A stretch of 64,000 nt of DNA from Terriglobia bacterium (GCA_021324365.1 JAJPJE010000048.1:1-64000); one strand, 5' to 3'. Shown: positions 1 to 10,304, numbered from the stretch's first letter. Notes: a model not told the origin generated them from the letters alone. Made by a program: numbers and translations.

Positions 1-803
1 GTTCCGGTCGTTGCCGGCGCCGTGTAGGTAACGGTATTGCCGGTTCCCGAGATCGTGCCTCCGGTCGCCGTCCACGTCACCGCCGTGTTGCTCGTGTTGC
101 TCACTGTCGCAGTAAATGACGTGCTCGCATTCGGCGCAACGGAAACGTTGCTTGGGCCGATCACCACCGCTATGGCGGGCGGTGTTGTTGTTACTGTAAC
201 GGTCGCGCTCGCCGACTTTGTCGTATCAGCCACGCTCGTCGCTTTCACCGAATAGCTGCCTGCGGTACTTGGGGCCGTATACAGACCCGTACTGGAAACC
301 GTTCCCCCCGTCGCGCTCCACGTCACACTCGAGTTGGAACTGCCCGTCACCGTAGCCGTAAACTGCTGCGTTCCACCTATCTGGAGCGCAACTGAAGTTG
401 GATTGAGCGAAACTGATCCCGCTGGTGCTGTCGTGCTTGCTGTTACCGTGGCGGAAGCCGACTTAGTGGTATCGGCGACGCTCGTTGCCGTTACGGTATA
501 AGTACCGGCGGCATTGGGAGCTGTAAATAGTCCAGAACTCGAGACCGTTCCCGCAGTGGCAGACCAGGTGACCGATGTATTGGCGGAACCCGATACGGTT
601 GCCGTGAATTGCTGAGTCGCACCAGTCTGCACCGTAGCGGAGGCTGGATTAATCGAAACCGACACCGTTTGTGTTGCAGTAGTAGCCGTCGTCGCAGAAC
701 TGGCGGCTGTGACACCGCCGCACCCGACGTTTGAGACCCAAATTAATAGCACCAAACAAAGTGTGCCTGCCGTGGTCGCGAAAGCTCTAGATGATCTTTG
801 CAT
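1..803 (-). CDS. Ig-like repeat lipoprotein, C-terminus cut by window edge
   Basis: An open frame runs on the minus strand from an ATG at 803 to the left edge, giving at least 267 residues. The N-terminus has basic residues, a hydrophobic stretch (LCLVLLIWV) and a Cys at residue 28 in the context NVGC, which fits a lipoprotein signal, so surface or outer-membrane anchoring is inferred. The rest is Ser/Thr/Ala/Val-rich with repeated units ending in TQQFTATV and TWSATAGTVSSSGLFTAP, typical of bacterial Ig-like (Big_2) repeats used as stalks in surface proteins. No catalytic domain is visible in the part present. The next gene upstream on the same strand is over 400 bp away, so it is probably transcribed alone. 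Confidence 0.75.
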   Translation of the reverse strand, partial: MQRSSRAFATTAGTLCLVLLIWVSNVGCGGVTAASSATTATTATQTVSVSINPASATVQTGATQQFTATVSGSANTSVTWSATAGTVSSSGLFTAPNAAGTYTVTATSVADTTKSASATVTASTTAPAGSVSLNPTSVALQIGGTQQFTATVTGSSNSSVTWSATGGTVSSTGLYTAPSTAGSYSVKATSVADTTKSASATVTVTTTPPAIAVVIGPSNVSVAPNASTSFTATVSNTSNTAVTWTATGGTISGTGNTVTYTAPATTG

Positions 804-1225
804 GTCTTGTGTTCTCAGACTTCGGAGACACTAAACCGGCGGCTGACCTCGGTGCAGATGTCGGAGGTGGTTGTGAAACGGTCCGTTTGGACGAAGGGGT
901 AATCAGACTGAAGTAATGGTTATGACTGCAAACTGTACATGTGCTCAACAAGCGCTCCCAGACCTTCTATGTATGTCTCTGAAAAAACGCTGAATTAGCG
1001 CCAGAATAGACACGGACAAAGAAGAGCTAAAAAACCAGCCACTTAGAATTGCATTACCTAGACCAAAAGGTAAGCTGCTGAGAACAGGGAGTTTGCACTT
1101 TAGTGCAATGGCAGGTAGCAGGAAATAATTACATGGTTAGTAGCTGATTTTCGCACACTTCGGCTCAGAAGGCCGAAAGCGCGCTTCGCTCGCACGAACA
1201 CTTATGAGCCATGCGCAATTAAGCT
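804..1225. other. Intergenic region, 422 bp
   Basis: No convincing gene. Two perfect small inverted repeats are visible: TTGCAC-TTTA-GTGCAA near 1093-1108 and TTCGGC-7 nt-GCCGAA at 1159-1177. Neither is followed by a T-run on the minus strand, so they are not clear intrinsic terminators for the gene ending at 1226. I found no convincing promoter for the gene starting at 803. Confidence 0.5.
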
Positions 1226-4200
1226 CTACTGAAATGCTACATCCACCCAGTAGTTCGAGGACAAATAGGACGAATTCGGGAAGGTGCTCGTCGAGCCATA
1301 CGAATAGACCCCGTTAGCTCCGCCCACGCCGTTTTGAATCGCATGCAGTGGTGGATCGTCAACACCAGCGGCCCCAAAGAAGTTCTGGTCCAGCGAGTAA
1401 TGCCCCGCAGTGACGTGGTAAGAAGCGACGTAGACGGTGTTCGCCGCAATTGAAACCGGCGTAACGAAGTTCACCTGCTGCCATCCCGAAGCCGTTTCGT
1501 TTGACGAGGTCGCGCTGGCCAGCAGAGTACCCGAACTGGTCCAGAGATTCACAACATGCGGTCCGACATTGGCCGCACTTTTGTAGAAGCGGATGCCAAT
1601 TATCTGACCGCTCACGTCGGACTTAAACGAGACGCCCAACTCAACGCTTGAGTCCGCACCGGCATCAACGGTACCCGGCACGCTCGAACTAGTAAAGATC
1701 GTGACTTGGGCATTTATGACTAAACTGTACTGAATCGTGGCTGAATGTTGTGGAACCGCGCTATCGGCTACCTGAACCGTAAATGAGAAAGTCCCGGCGA
1801 CTGTCGGCGTGCCGCTAAGTATTCCTCCAGAGGAAAGCGTCAGTCCGCTCGGTAGCGTGCCGCTGACTAACGTCCAACTGTACGGTGGAACACCGCCCGA
1901 AGCTGAAAGCGTGGTGGAGTAGGAGCCATTCACGATTCCGGTTGGCAGAGTCGCCGTGGTAATGCCGAGCACACCAACCTGTCCAGTCAACGTTGTGCCA
2001 CCAGCGATCGAATTGAGGCTGGCCGTAATAGTTGAACTACCCGCAGCCAAAACACTGACCAGGCCAGAAGAAGTAATTGTCGCCACGCTCGTGTTCGACG
2101 ACGCCCATGCAACCTGGGAAGTTATATCGCGTGACGAACCGTCGCTGTAGGTGCCGGTGGCTACGAACTGCTGGTCAGTTCCAACCGCGACAGTAGGATT
2201 TGCCGGTGTGACTGTAATCGAGTCCAGCGCCGGTGATACTGCAAATGCGACATCTACCCAGTAATTCGTAGACCTATACGACGAGCTTGGAAAGACGCTG
2301 GTCGAACCATACCCAAACAGGCCATCCGCGCCACTTACGCCGTCTTGAAGGGCGTGCAAGGGGTAATTGTCAACTCCGCTGCTGGCAAAATAGTTCTGAT
2401 CCGCAGCATAGTGCCCAACACCGCTGTGATACGAGGCAACGTAAACGGTATTCGCGGCTATGGAAACGGGAGCAGAGAAGTTCACCTGCTGCCATCCGGA
2501 CGCGGTTTCATTGCTCGAAGTCGCACTTGCAACCAGGCTCCCTGAATTGGTCCAAAGGTTCACGACATGAGGACCAGTATTCGCAGCACTCTTGTAAAAC
2601 CTGATACCGACAATGGTGCCAGCCACATCAGACTTGAATCTCATTCCAAGTTCCACCGAACTGTCTGGTCCGGTGTCGGAAACAGTGGGAGTTGCTGTAG
2701 AGGGCCACACAGTAAATGAGGATGGAGTTGTGGCTACACTGATAGTGAACTGTGCGGTCGCAGTTAGTTTGGGAGTGCTGCTGTCGTCGACTTGGATGCT
2801 AAATGTATAGCTCCCTGGAACAGTTGGTGTACCGGAGATCTGCCCCTGAGACGACAAACTCAATCCTGCTGGGAAACTTCCATTGACGATGGACCAGTTG
2901 TAGGAAGGAATACCTCCGGAAGCGGAGAGAGTAGCTGAATACGGCAGGCTCGCTGTCGCCGTTGGTAAAGACGACGATGAGATCGTCAGTGGCAGCACTT
3001 TCGTAGTTAGAGTGGTTGCGCTGTTGAGAGACGACTGTGTCGCCGTGATCGTGGATGTTCCGCCACTCAATGCGGAAGCGACTCCACTAGCATTGATTGT
3101 TGCGACTGAAGCATTAGAAGAGGACCAAGTAACCTGATTTGTGATGTTTAACTCGGACCCGTCGCTGTAAATCCCAGTCGCGGTAAATTGCTGGCTGGTT
3201 CCCACACCCATTGTGGGATTTGTCGGACTGACTGAAATCGAGTACAGGCTCGCCGGAGTCGCCAAGACCAAATCTACCCAGTAATTCGTGGACTTGTAGG
3301 AGGAGTTCGGGAACGTACTGGTCGAACCATATGCGAACACTCCGTCACCGCCAGAGACGCCATCCTGCAGAGCATGAAGGGGAGGAGCGTCCACTCCGGT
3401 GGCGGCAAAATAACCTTGATCCGCCGCATAGTGCCCCCCCGTTGTGTGGTACGAGGCGATGTAAATTGTGTTCGCGGTAATCGTGACAGGCGTCGAGAAA
3501 TTTACCTGCTGCCAACCGGATGCGGTCTCATTCGTGAAGGTAGCAGTCGCAAGAAGACTGCCGCTGCTCGACCAGAGATTACCTACGTGTGTGCCCGTAT
3601 TAGCCGCGCTCTTATAGAAGCGGATACCTCTAATGGTCGCATTGATATCTGATTTGAATCGAACTCCAAGTTCGACTGGCGAGTCCGCCCCCGCATCAGC
3701 AACAGCGGGAACGGCTGTAGCGGCCCAGATCGACCAAACAGACTGCGTGGTCCCAACCGAGACGCTGAATTGCTTTGTGGCCGTCTGAGTCGGAGAACCG
3801 CCGTCGCTTACTTGCAAGACAAAGGTGAAGGTCCCGACTGTCGTAGGCTGCCCTGTGATCTGTCCGGATGACGAAAGCGTCAGCCCTGGAGGCAGCGTGC
3901 TACCGCTTGCGATTGACCATGAGTACGGCGCAGTTCCACCTACCGCGAACAGTGCAGACGAGTAACTGGAGTTCAGATAGCCGCCGGGCAACGACGCCGT
4001 TGTGATCGAGAGTGAGCCGAGTTGTACAGACAAGCTTGTGCTTCCGTTGAGCGATCCCGAACTGGCCTGAATGACGGTGCTGCCTGCAGCAATAGCGGAC
4101 GCCAAGCCAGACGTCGCGATTGTCGCCACCCCGGTGTTTGAAGAAGACCATGACGCCTGCGCCGTGATGTCTGCCGTCGATCCATCGGCGTAGGTGCCGG

Positions 4201-6667
4201 TCGCTACGAACTGCTGCGTCGTTCCTGGAGCGAGACTCTTCCCAGCAGGTGTAACCGCAATGGAAGTCAGGGCGCCTGCCGACTTGAATGCGACATCTAC
4301 CCAATAATTACTGGCGTTAAAACTGGATGTCGGGAAAACGCTGCTAGATCCGTATCCAAACACGCCATTCGATCCGCTGACTCCATCCTGCAAAGCATGA
4401 AGCGGAGGATTATCAACACCAGAACTGCCGAAGTAACCGTTGTCGTCAGCATAGTGACCCGTTGTGGTGTGGTACGACGCGACATAAACAGTATTAGCAG
4501 AGACTGTGACGGGGGCAGAAAAATTAGCCTGCTGCCATCCGGAGGCCGTCTCGTTAGAAAAAGTTGCGGTGGCTAGCAGCGTTCCGGAATTCGACCACAG
4601 ATTGCCGACATGGGTACCAGTATTCCCACTACTCTTGTAAAAGCGGATCCCGAGAATCTTGCCGCTAAAGTCTGCTTTGAACTTTACGCCCAGTTCTACT
4701 GGACTATCAGGACCCGCATCAGGAACGCTTGGAGTGGCATCAGGATTCCAAATGGTGTTGAAGGCGGGTGCCGGCACGTTCAAAACGATGCCACCCGAAG
4801 GGGTTTCGATGTTTCCGCTGTCGTCGACTGCCCGACTGCGGATGTTTACTGTTCCTGAACCCCAAACAGGCCATGTATAAGTCCAACTGCTTCTTCCACT
4901 AGCTCTATGCCATGTCAAACCACCGTCTGTCGAAATCTCAACTCCGGCAACAACGCCACCAACGTCCGAAGCCGTACCCTGAATGGTGATGACAGTGTAA
5001 TTCTGAACCGTAGAACCGTTCACAGGGGATGTGATGACTGAGGTCGGCGGAGTGGTATCGCTCGAAGCGGAAGCCTGAATTAAACCAGCCTGCAAGGTTG
5101 CTGGCTGAACACCCATATCGGCAAATAGGTTAACCGTCGCTTGCTGGATATTTACGTCTGAAGCAGACCCGCTTCCGTCATGAGTGTCGTCGAGTCCCCA
5201 GGACCACTGAATGGTGCCTGCGCCGAAAACCAGAGCTCCGCTAGCCGCACGGTACAAAGACAAATGATGAGTCGCCGTTCCGGCGCCGTAGTTCCCGCCG
5301 TAATCGAGAAGGTAATCATTGGTCAGCGTGTATGTGGATGTCGACAGGTCGAATAAACCTGCTGGACGAAAGCCGTTATCTTCTTCCGCGTCCCACTCAT
5401 ATCCCAGAGTACCTGCAGGAAGAGTCCATGTTTGTCCGCTTGTCTGGTTCGCAATCGCCGTGTTGCGCCAGAATCGCATCTTACCGTCGGCGGCGGGGAC
5501 AAGAATGGAGAGGTTCGTGTTGTCTGATCCGGGACCGTTTACGCGAAACAGCTGGCCGGTCAATGCATTCTCGGGCCTTCCACCATCAGCGGGCGGGCTC
5601 TTGCTCGGATCTCGCCATGTTCCGGTCCAGGTTGGGGGATCAAGTGGATCAGTAGCGGCGGTCGCGGTCGGATTCGACCATGGTCCGAGGGTCTCCTTGT
5701 AGCAAACGAGCGTGCGGTAGGCGGTGTTGGATCCGTCGATGCTGTTTTCCCACCGCGTCTTCCAGAAGAATTCGTTACCACTGAAGAAAGCTTCGTTCAC
5801 ACCGGCATCGCGCGCAGCCTCGATGTTGGCTCGCTTCGGACCGGAGACATATTCATCGTGACCCACAGAAAGGTAGACTCGATGGTTCTTGATTAACGAC
5901 CCAGATCGTGCCGCATCGATGCTGCTGAAATAGCTAACGTCATAGCCATTTGCTTCCAGCCACCGGATCATCGGGTATTCGGCGTAGAAGAATTGCGTTT
6001 CAGTTTCAATCGGAGCCAGTGGACGGTTATAGCTGACTTTGTAACCTCGATTGGTCAGATCGAAGCCCGTCGCTCCATACAAACTATGTCCGCCGTATCC
6101 GTTATAAGCCTGCCAACTCTCGTCTGAGGTTTGGAACAGCATTGCCGAATTACTGGAATCGTTACGCACCACGAACACAATCAGGCTGTCTCCACCATTG
6201 TCATCGCGTACCAGATGTGCGAGGTAAACGCCCGAGGTGGCATTTGAGGGAACCGCCCAGGATGCAGAGACTTTCCAGTTCCCGCAATCGTACAGTTGGG
6301 TCGATGTGTCTGTCAGGCACGATGGCTGACCTTGTGCAAGCGAGGCAGTCGGCGTAAACGTCGTTATCCGCCGGGCACCATTGCCCTGGTAGTAACCTAT
6401 ACGGTAAATCTCGACGTGGTAAGAACTCGCAGTCGTACTGATTTTGAAGCTGATCGTCTGCCCAACATTGACACTCATGTCGGTCGCGAAACCCTGAATG
6501 GAGGGGTCTCCCTCGCCCGAAACGTACCATTGGGATGAAGGATTACCGGGAAGGCAGTTCTCTGCCTCGATCGGGTTTGCCGGTTGAGAGCAACTTCCGA
6601 ACGCAACGGTCGTCAGAAATACAACCGCAATGCAAAGGCAGATTAATCTAACAAATTTATCTTGCAT
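1226..6667 (-). CDS. Giant secreted protein: N,N-dimethylformamidase-beta-like domain plus four DUF4082 modules
   Basis: 1813 residues. A signal peptide (about residues 1-24, ending VAFGS) is followed by a region of about 500 residues resembling the large C-terminal part of the N,N-dimethylformamidase beta subunit (motifs IYRIGYYQGNGAR, VGHDEYVSGPKR, FFSGNEFFWKTRWE). Next comes a bacterial Ig domain (TPPTSVITSPVNGS). The remainder alternates DUF4082 modules (VELGV.FK, GIRFYKS, TASGWQQ, YWVD), of which I count four, with Big_2-like and putative-Ig (LPAGLSLSS.G.ISGTP) domains. Enzyme activity is not established; a cell-surface or extracellular role is inferred. The protein at 39987-46910 is a close paralog over the N-terminal ~550 residues. 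A sigma-54-like element lies 55 bp upstream. Confidence 0.85.
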   Translation of the reverse strand: MQDKFVRLICLCIAVVFLTTVAFGSCSQPANPIEAENCLPGNPSSQWYVSGEGDPSIQGFATDMSVNVGQTISFKISTTASSYHVEIYRIGYYQGNGARRITTFTPTASLAQGQPSCLTDTSTQLYDCGNWKVSASWAVPSNATSGVYLAHLVRDDNGGDSLIVFVVRNDSSNSAMLFQTSDESWQAYNGYGGHSLYGATGFDLTNRGYKVSYNRPLAPIETETQFFYAEYPMIRWLEANGYDVSYFSSIDAARSGSLIKNHRVYLSVGHDEYVSGPKRANIEAARDAGVNEAFFSGNEFFWKTRWENSIDGSNTAYRTLVCYKETLGPWSNPTATAATDPLDPPTWTGTWRDPSKSPPADGGRPENALTGQLFRVNGPGSDNTNLSILVPAADGKMRFWRNTAIANQTSGQTWTLPAGTLGYEWDAEEDNGFRPAGLFDLSTSTYTLTNDYLLDYGGNYGAGTATHHLSLYRAASGALVFGAGTIQWSWGLDDTHDGSGSASDVNIQQATVNLFADMGVQPATLQAGLIQASASSDTTPPTSVITSPVNGSTVQNYTVITIQGTASDVGGVVAGVEISTDGGLTWHRASGRSSWTYTWPVWGSGTVNIRSRAVDDSGNIETPSGGIVLNVPAPAFNTIWNPDATPSVPDAGPDSPVELGVKFKADFSGKILGIRFYKSSGNTGTHVGNLWSNSGTLLATATFSNETASGWQQANFSAPVTVSANTVYVASYHTTTGHYADDNGYFGSSGVDNPPLHALQDGVSGSNGVFGYGSSSVFPTSSFNASNYWVDVAFKSAGALTSIAVTPAGKSLAPGTTQQFVATGTYADGSTADITAQASWSSSNTGVATIATSGLASAIAAGSTVIQASSGSLNGSTSLSVQLGSLSITTASLPGGYLNSSYSSALFAVGGTAPYSWSIASGSTLPPGLTLSSSGQITGQPTTVGTFTFVLQVSDGGSPTQTATKQFSVSVGTTQSVWSIWAATAVPAVADAGADSPVELGVRFKSDINATIRGIRFYKSAANTGTHVGNLWSSSGSLLATATFTNETASGWQQVNFSTPVTITANTIYIASYHTTGGHYAADQGYFAATGVDAPPLHALQDGVSGGDGVFAYGSTSTFPNSSYKSTNYWVDLVLATPASLYSISVSPTNPTMGVGTSQQFTATGIYSDGSELNITNQVTWSSSNASVATINASGVASALSGGTSTITATQSSLNSATTLTTKVLPLTISSSSLPTATASLPYSATLSASGGIPSYNWSIVNGSFPAGLSLSSQGQISGTPTVPGSYTFSIQVDDSSTPKLTATAQFTISVATTPSSFTVWPSTATPTVSDTGPDSSVELGMRFKSDVAGTIVGIRFYKSAANTGPHVVNLWTNSGSLVASATSSNETASGWQQVNFSAPVSIAANTVYVASYHSGVGHYAADQNYFASSGVDNYPLHALQDGVSGADGLFGYGSTSVFPSSSYRSTNYWVDVAFAVSPALDSITVTPANPTVAVGTDQQFVATGTYSDGSSRDITSQVAWASSNTSVATITSSGLVSVLAAGSSTITASLNSIAGGTTLTGQVGVLGITTATLPTGIVNGSYSTTLSASGGVPPYSWTLVSGTLPSGLTLSSGGILSGTPTVAGTFSFTVQVADSAVPQHSATIQYSLVINAQVTIFTSSSVPGTVDAGADSSVELGVSFKSDVSGQIIGIRFYKSAANVGPHVVNLWTSSGTLLASATSSNETASGWQQVNFVTPVSIAANTVYVASYHVTAGHYSLDQNFFGAAGVDDPPLHAIQNGVGGANGVYSYGSTSTFPNSSYLSSNYWVDVAFQ

Positions 6668-6721
6668 GCTTGCCGATTTCAGGGATGAACAGACTTATCC
6701 CCACTCACTTGTGTGTACAGG

Positions 6722-6738
6722 TGCAGGTTGGTTGCCAA
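6722..6738 (-). promoter_or_regulatory. Candidate sigma-54 promoter of the 1813-residue protein gene
   Basis: The minus strand reads TTGGCAACCAACCTGCA. The GG of -24 and the GC of -12 are exactly 12 nt apart, and it matches TGGCA and TGCA of the consensus (mismatch at the last C of TGGCAC and the first T of TTGC). The predicted start near 6711 gives a ~44 nt leader before the ATG at 6667. Confidence 0.45.
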
Positions 6739-6883
6739 AGATTGCGCCAGTGCCATGTAGTTAAGTGTTAATTTTCAGTTATTTACGCTGGCTAACCTTA
6801 GGTTGTGGAACAGTATGGTGCAAATAGTTGCAGCTCTTTCCCCATGCCAAAGTGTCCGGAGTTGGTGTGAAATAACAGCCCGG

Positions 6884-8158
6884 CTACTTAGTTGGACTTT
6901 TCGAACGCAAGCTGGAATCGCCAATTGCACACGGCCGGGCGATGGTATTCCAGGGCAGGTTCAACACCTCAGCCGTTGGCCTGGTTATGCCTCTTCGAAT
7001 TGCCGCAGTCTTGGTATCATCCGCGAATTTAAAGACCACACCAGCCTTGTCGATAACATCGTTCCACTCTCGGATCCTTCCTGCACTGTCACAGGCAGCC
7101 GGCCCAAGGACGGCAGGCACTGCGTATTTCACAGAAGGCTGACAAGAGTTCGGAGCCAGCCGCGACGAACCACAAATTGCACCGGGTGCCCAGACTGTGA
7201 TCCTGGTGCAATCGAGCCTGTTCGAATTGATGACGCAGAACGGCGAGTGCGCTGAGGAAACATAGTAAGAGGAGGGCGGACCAGCCGGATTCATTACGGA
7301 AGCGTTTCCTTCCAGATAGTAGCTGGTATGCTCGTTGCCCATTACGTCGAGGCTGTTGCGAGCGTGGTCTCCATCCTGGCCGTCAAGATAGTTGTTTGCT
7401 ATGTTGCCGTAATTTCTTGTTATCCCATCATCCGCAGCGGTAATGCCGTAAAGGAACTTTGAGGATACGTTGTACTGGACATCCGCAACGATACCAAAAT
7501 CACGAATTGGGCCAGTCGAACAGCAGCCGTATCCTGCACCAATCAGTGGCACCCGGGAATCATTCCCGTTGCAGCCGTAAAACAGGTTGTGATGATCGCT
7601 AATATGGAAGGAGCCGAATGCGATCAATTGACATCCAGAGTTGGTATTGTTACCAATGATCGACCAGGACAACGTGTAGTCGTGAACATTGGTCGTCGCC
7701 AGATCTTCATCTCCAGAGCCAAGCATTTCCACATGATCAATAACGATGTCGTGGATTGGCCCTGACGCACCGAACGTCTCTATGTCTTTGTCATTGCAAT
7801 CTCGAAGGCGAAGGCCCTGGATGATCACATTCGACGAATGCACCAGCAGGCATGAACTGGAACCACCACCGGTGAGTGTTATTCCCGGAGGCGGTGCAGA
7901 AAAACCATCTATCGTTGTATTCGCCGGAACGTTGAAGGACCCGTTTATTGCTCCAGCCACATCGAAAATCACATGGTTGCCCGAAGAAGAAAGCGCCTCC
8001 GTCAGCGAACCCTTCCCTGTTGCCTTCAGGTTCTTGACATGTACAACGTGGGTTCCGCCAGTTGCCTTCGAACCATAACCCTGGAATGGGGTGAACGGCA
8101 GAGACTGCGCAAACAATTGTCCGGTCGAGAAGAGGAGAATCGCGAAGATCTTGCGCAT
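6884..8158 (-). CDS. Secreted pectate-lyase-like right-handed beta-helix protein
   Basis: 424 residues with a signal peptide (MRKIFAILLFSTGQLFAQ). The body resembles the polysaccharide lyase family 1 fold: a GYGSKATGGTHVVHVKNL opening, a GSLTEAL segment, an ANTTIDGFSAPPPGITLTGGG ladder, then NVIIQGLRLRDCNDKD and HDIVIDHVEM, where pectate lyases carry calcium-binding acidic residues, and FHISDHHNLFYGCNGNDSRVPL. A pectate or related uronan lyase, or a non-catalytic beta-helix, is possible; the exact substrate cannot be read from sequence. The gene begins 8 nt after the stop of the upstream glycosyltransferase, so it is the last gene of the glycan-export operon and may trim or modify the exported polymer. 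Confidence 0.75.
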   Translation of the reverse strand: MRKIFAILLFSTGQLFAQSLPFTPFQGYGSKATGGTHVVHVKNLKATGKGSLTEALSSSGNHVIFDVAGAINGSFNVPANTTIDGFSAPPPGITLTGGGSSSCLLVHSSNVIIQGLRLRDCNDKDIETFGASGPIHDIVIDHVEMLGSGDEDLATTNVHDYTLSWSIIGNNTNSGCQLIAFGSFHISDHHNLFYGCNGNDSRVPLIGAGYGCCSTGPIRDFGIVADVQYNVSSKFLYGITAADDGITRNYGNIANNYLDGQDGDHARNSLDVMGNEHTSYYLEGNASVMNPAGPPSSYYVSSAHSPFCVINSNRLDCTRITVWAPGAICGSSRLAPNSCQPSVKYAVPAVLGPAACDSAGRIREWNDVIDKAGVVFKFADDTKTAAIRRGITRPTAEVLNLPWNTIARPCAIGDSSLRSKSPTK

Positions 8159-8166
8159 GGCTCTGA

Positions 8167-9120
8167 TCAGCGGGAACTGTGAACCTGGGTGCTAAAAAGG
8201 CGCCGTTTTGTATCACTCATTGAGTTGATCATTGCGGTCGGCATGAAGCTCAAAATCCAATACGGAAGAGATCGCCAGTTTCGCCAATCGCATTTCATCG
8301 CCTCAGCGAACTGCTCGCGAGCATCACGGAACTGTTGTTTCTTGAAGTAACCATATCCAAGGTTCCAGCGGTACTGTGCGGACTTGTGGTTTAGTAATTT
8401 CTTTTCCGATCTGTCCAGAGCTAATGTCGAGTTAGCTTTCTCAAGTGCTCGGAGAGCATAGGTCGAAATGCGCTCGGCATTTGCGGTCATGTTGTGCGAG
8501 CCTTCTCTCCTGAAAATCAAGGGCTCCGGGACAACTTCAATTTCCCAGTTGGAAGCGAGCCTTAGCCAGAAATCGAGGTCTTCAACGGCGCGAAAAGATT
8601 CATCGAAACCGCCGACTTTATCGAGGCAGTCGCGCACGATTAGGACAGTAGAAGGCAAAATGAAGTTGTGCTCAATTAGTTGGCTGCGCACTCGTCCTCG
8701 TGGCAACTTAGTCCCATATCGGAATTGTGCGAGAAACGACTCTTCTGGATCGCCGCTCTCGTACACTACTGTCGCGTCGCAGTAGACCATTGCCGCCCGG
8801 GGGGAGGTAGCTAAAATCTTGAGCTGCTTTTCAAGCTTTTCAGGGACCCACCAATCATCGTCGTCGAGCAGAGCGATGTATTTTCCTTGTGCTATTTTGA
8901 TACCACTATTACGCGCCGCTGGCAGGCCGCGGTTCTCCTGATGAAGATATCGAACCAGCGATCCGTATTTTTTCACTTTTTCGGCCGTACTATCTGTTGA
9001 TCCGTCATCTACAACGACAATCTCGTAATCCTTAAACGTCTGTGCCAGAACGCTGTCGATCGCCCTCTTCACGAATCGTTCGCTGTTGTAGCACGGAATA
9101 ATGACCGAAATGAGAGTCAT
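8167..9120 (-). CDS. Family 2 glycosyltransferase with C-terminal TPR-like region
   Basis: I place the start at the ATG at 9120 (protein begins MTLISVIIPCYNSERF) because it overlaps the stop of the upstream gene as ATGA; a longer frame upstream has no family-2 character. 317 residues. GT-A fold features: VSVIIPCYN strand, VVVDDGSTDST nucleotide-binding motif, ALLDDDDWW (DXD-like metal site) and later RAVEDLDFWLRLA (acceptor/base region). The last ~90 residues (YRWNLGYGYFKKQQFRDAREQFAEAMK) look like a TPR. It probably adds one sugar to the glycan exported by the adjacent ABC transporter; donor and linkage are unknown. Confidence 0.88.
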   Translation of the reverse strand: MTLISVIIPCYNSERFVKRAIDSVLAQTFKDYEIVVVDDGSTDSTAEKVKKYGSLVRYLHQENRGLPAARNSGIKIAQGKYIALLDDDDWWVPEKLEKQLKILATSPRAAMVYCDATVVYESGDPEESFLAQFRYGTKLPRGRVRSQLIEHNFILPSTVLIVRDCLDKVGGFDESFRAVEDLDFWLRLASNWEIEVVPEPLIFRREGSHNMTANAERISTYALRALEKANSTLALDRSEKKLLNHKSAQYRWNLGYGYFKKQQFRDAREQFAEAMKCDWRNWRSLPYWILSFMPTAMINSMSDTKRRLFSTQVHSSR

Positions 9121-10271
9121 AAGTTTGTGACGTCCCGTTCGCGGTGATTCGCTCGAGTTCCGTTGGAACTGAACGCACGAATGGAGGTGACGAAGCTGCG
9201 AGCGATTCTGATGCAAGGTTCGGAAAATGCCAGAAGAGTTTTTACCCATATTTTGGGCGAAATCGGACGCGACCGCAGAGCGAGAATATACATCGACCTA
9301 GCATTCGCTAGTTCGTCGCGCACGAAGAATCTATCGCCAGCAAGCACCAATGCACGATTGCGAATACGTGCCCGTGTTTTTGAATCAAGAGAGAAGTCGG
9401 AGACCTTCTGACTAAACTCTTGCATCGTAATTTGAGCATTCGTTCCACGGACTCTGGCTACTGACAGGTACTGTCCGAGTTGAATCCCTATCTGATCCTG
9501 GAGGACCGCCATCACATTCGTTGCGTTGATACGCTCCGCCTCTTTGTAGATCCGGTACGGCACGGCGATGTCGTCATCTATGCATGCACGGATGTTCTCG
9601 CGAGAGAGAGTACTCGTCATAGCTAAATTGTGCTTCCTGTACTCCACCATGGGTTCGGCGAAATACGCGACATCATGATGGAGCGCAAAAAGGCACCAAA
9701 GAAACCAGTCGCCAGCATAGGGCAAGTCGAGTGGAAAAACGCCAAGTGACTGGTAACATCCTCTTCGGACCATGCCAGCAGCAGCTGGAACGCCATTCGT
9801 CTTCGCCAGGCTCCCTATAAGGAACATCTTGCCGCTGAAGATTCTGTCTTCGACAGCATGGACCGAATAAGCCTCAATCTCCGCAAGCTGCCCATCAACT
9901 ACGGAATATGATGAACAAAAGGCGTATCCCACTTCTGGATGTTCATCGAGAACCCTCAAGTAGCGTTCGAGCGCGTACGGCTTCGAAATCTTGTCGTCTG
10001 CCGAGATCAGCCAAACGTACTCACCGCGCGAGAGTTCTATCCCCTTGTTGTAATTCTTCAGGTGCCCAAGGTTCGGATTGTTACGGATGTAGCGAATCCG
10101 AGGATCACTGAACGACGCAACGACCTCGCCGGTGTTGTCTGGCGAGCAATCATCCATGACCAGGATTTCGAAATCTTTGTAACTCTGCGAAAGAATCGAT
10201 TCGAGGCACTCGCCCAGATAGTGAGCCAGTTTATAGCACGGAATTACAAATGAGACTTTTGGGTTTGGCAT
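9117..10271 (-). CDS. Family 2 glycosyltransferase
   Basis: 384 residues. N-terminal GT-A domain with FVIPCYKLAHYLGECLES, VMDDCSPDNT and WLISADDKIS (DD metal site). A GDWFLWCLFALH segment follows at the usual acceptor position. The C-terminal third is helical with a TPR-like stretch (DRFFVRDELANARSMYILALRS), as in its downstream neighbour. It follows the ABC transporter ATPase gene by 33 bp and overlaps the next glycosyltransferase by 4 bp, so the three are likely co-transcribed. The sugar specificity is not readable. Confidence 0.88.
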   Translation of the reverse strand: MPNPKVSFVIPCYKLAHYLGECLESILSQSYKDFEILVMDDCSPDNTGEVVASFSDPRIRYIRNNPNLGHLKNYNKGIELSRGEYVWLISADDKISKPYALERYLRVLDEHPEVGYAFCSSYSVVDGQLAEIEAYSVHAVEDRIFSGKMFLIGSLAKTNGVPAAAGMVRRGCYQSLGVFPLDLPYAGDWFLWCLFALHHDVAYFAEPMVEYRKHNLAMTSTLSRENIRACIDDDIAVPYRIYKEAERINATNVMAVLQDQIGIQLGQYLSVARVRGTNAQITMQEFSQKVSDFSLDSKTRARIRNRALVLAGDRFFVRDELANARSMYILALRSRPISPKIWVKTLLAFSEPCIRIARSFVTSIRAFSSNGTRANHRERDVTNL

Positions 10272-10304
10272 CAGATTACTCGCCCGCTGCTTCTTCTGCG
10301 CAAA

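Noticed and set aside
1159-1177. Hairpin after the 1813-residue protein gene as intrinsic terminator
   Set aside because: Only 6 bp and followed by A-rich, not T-rich, sequence on the transcribed strand.
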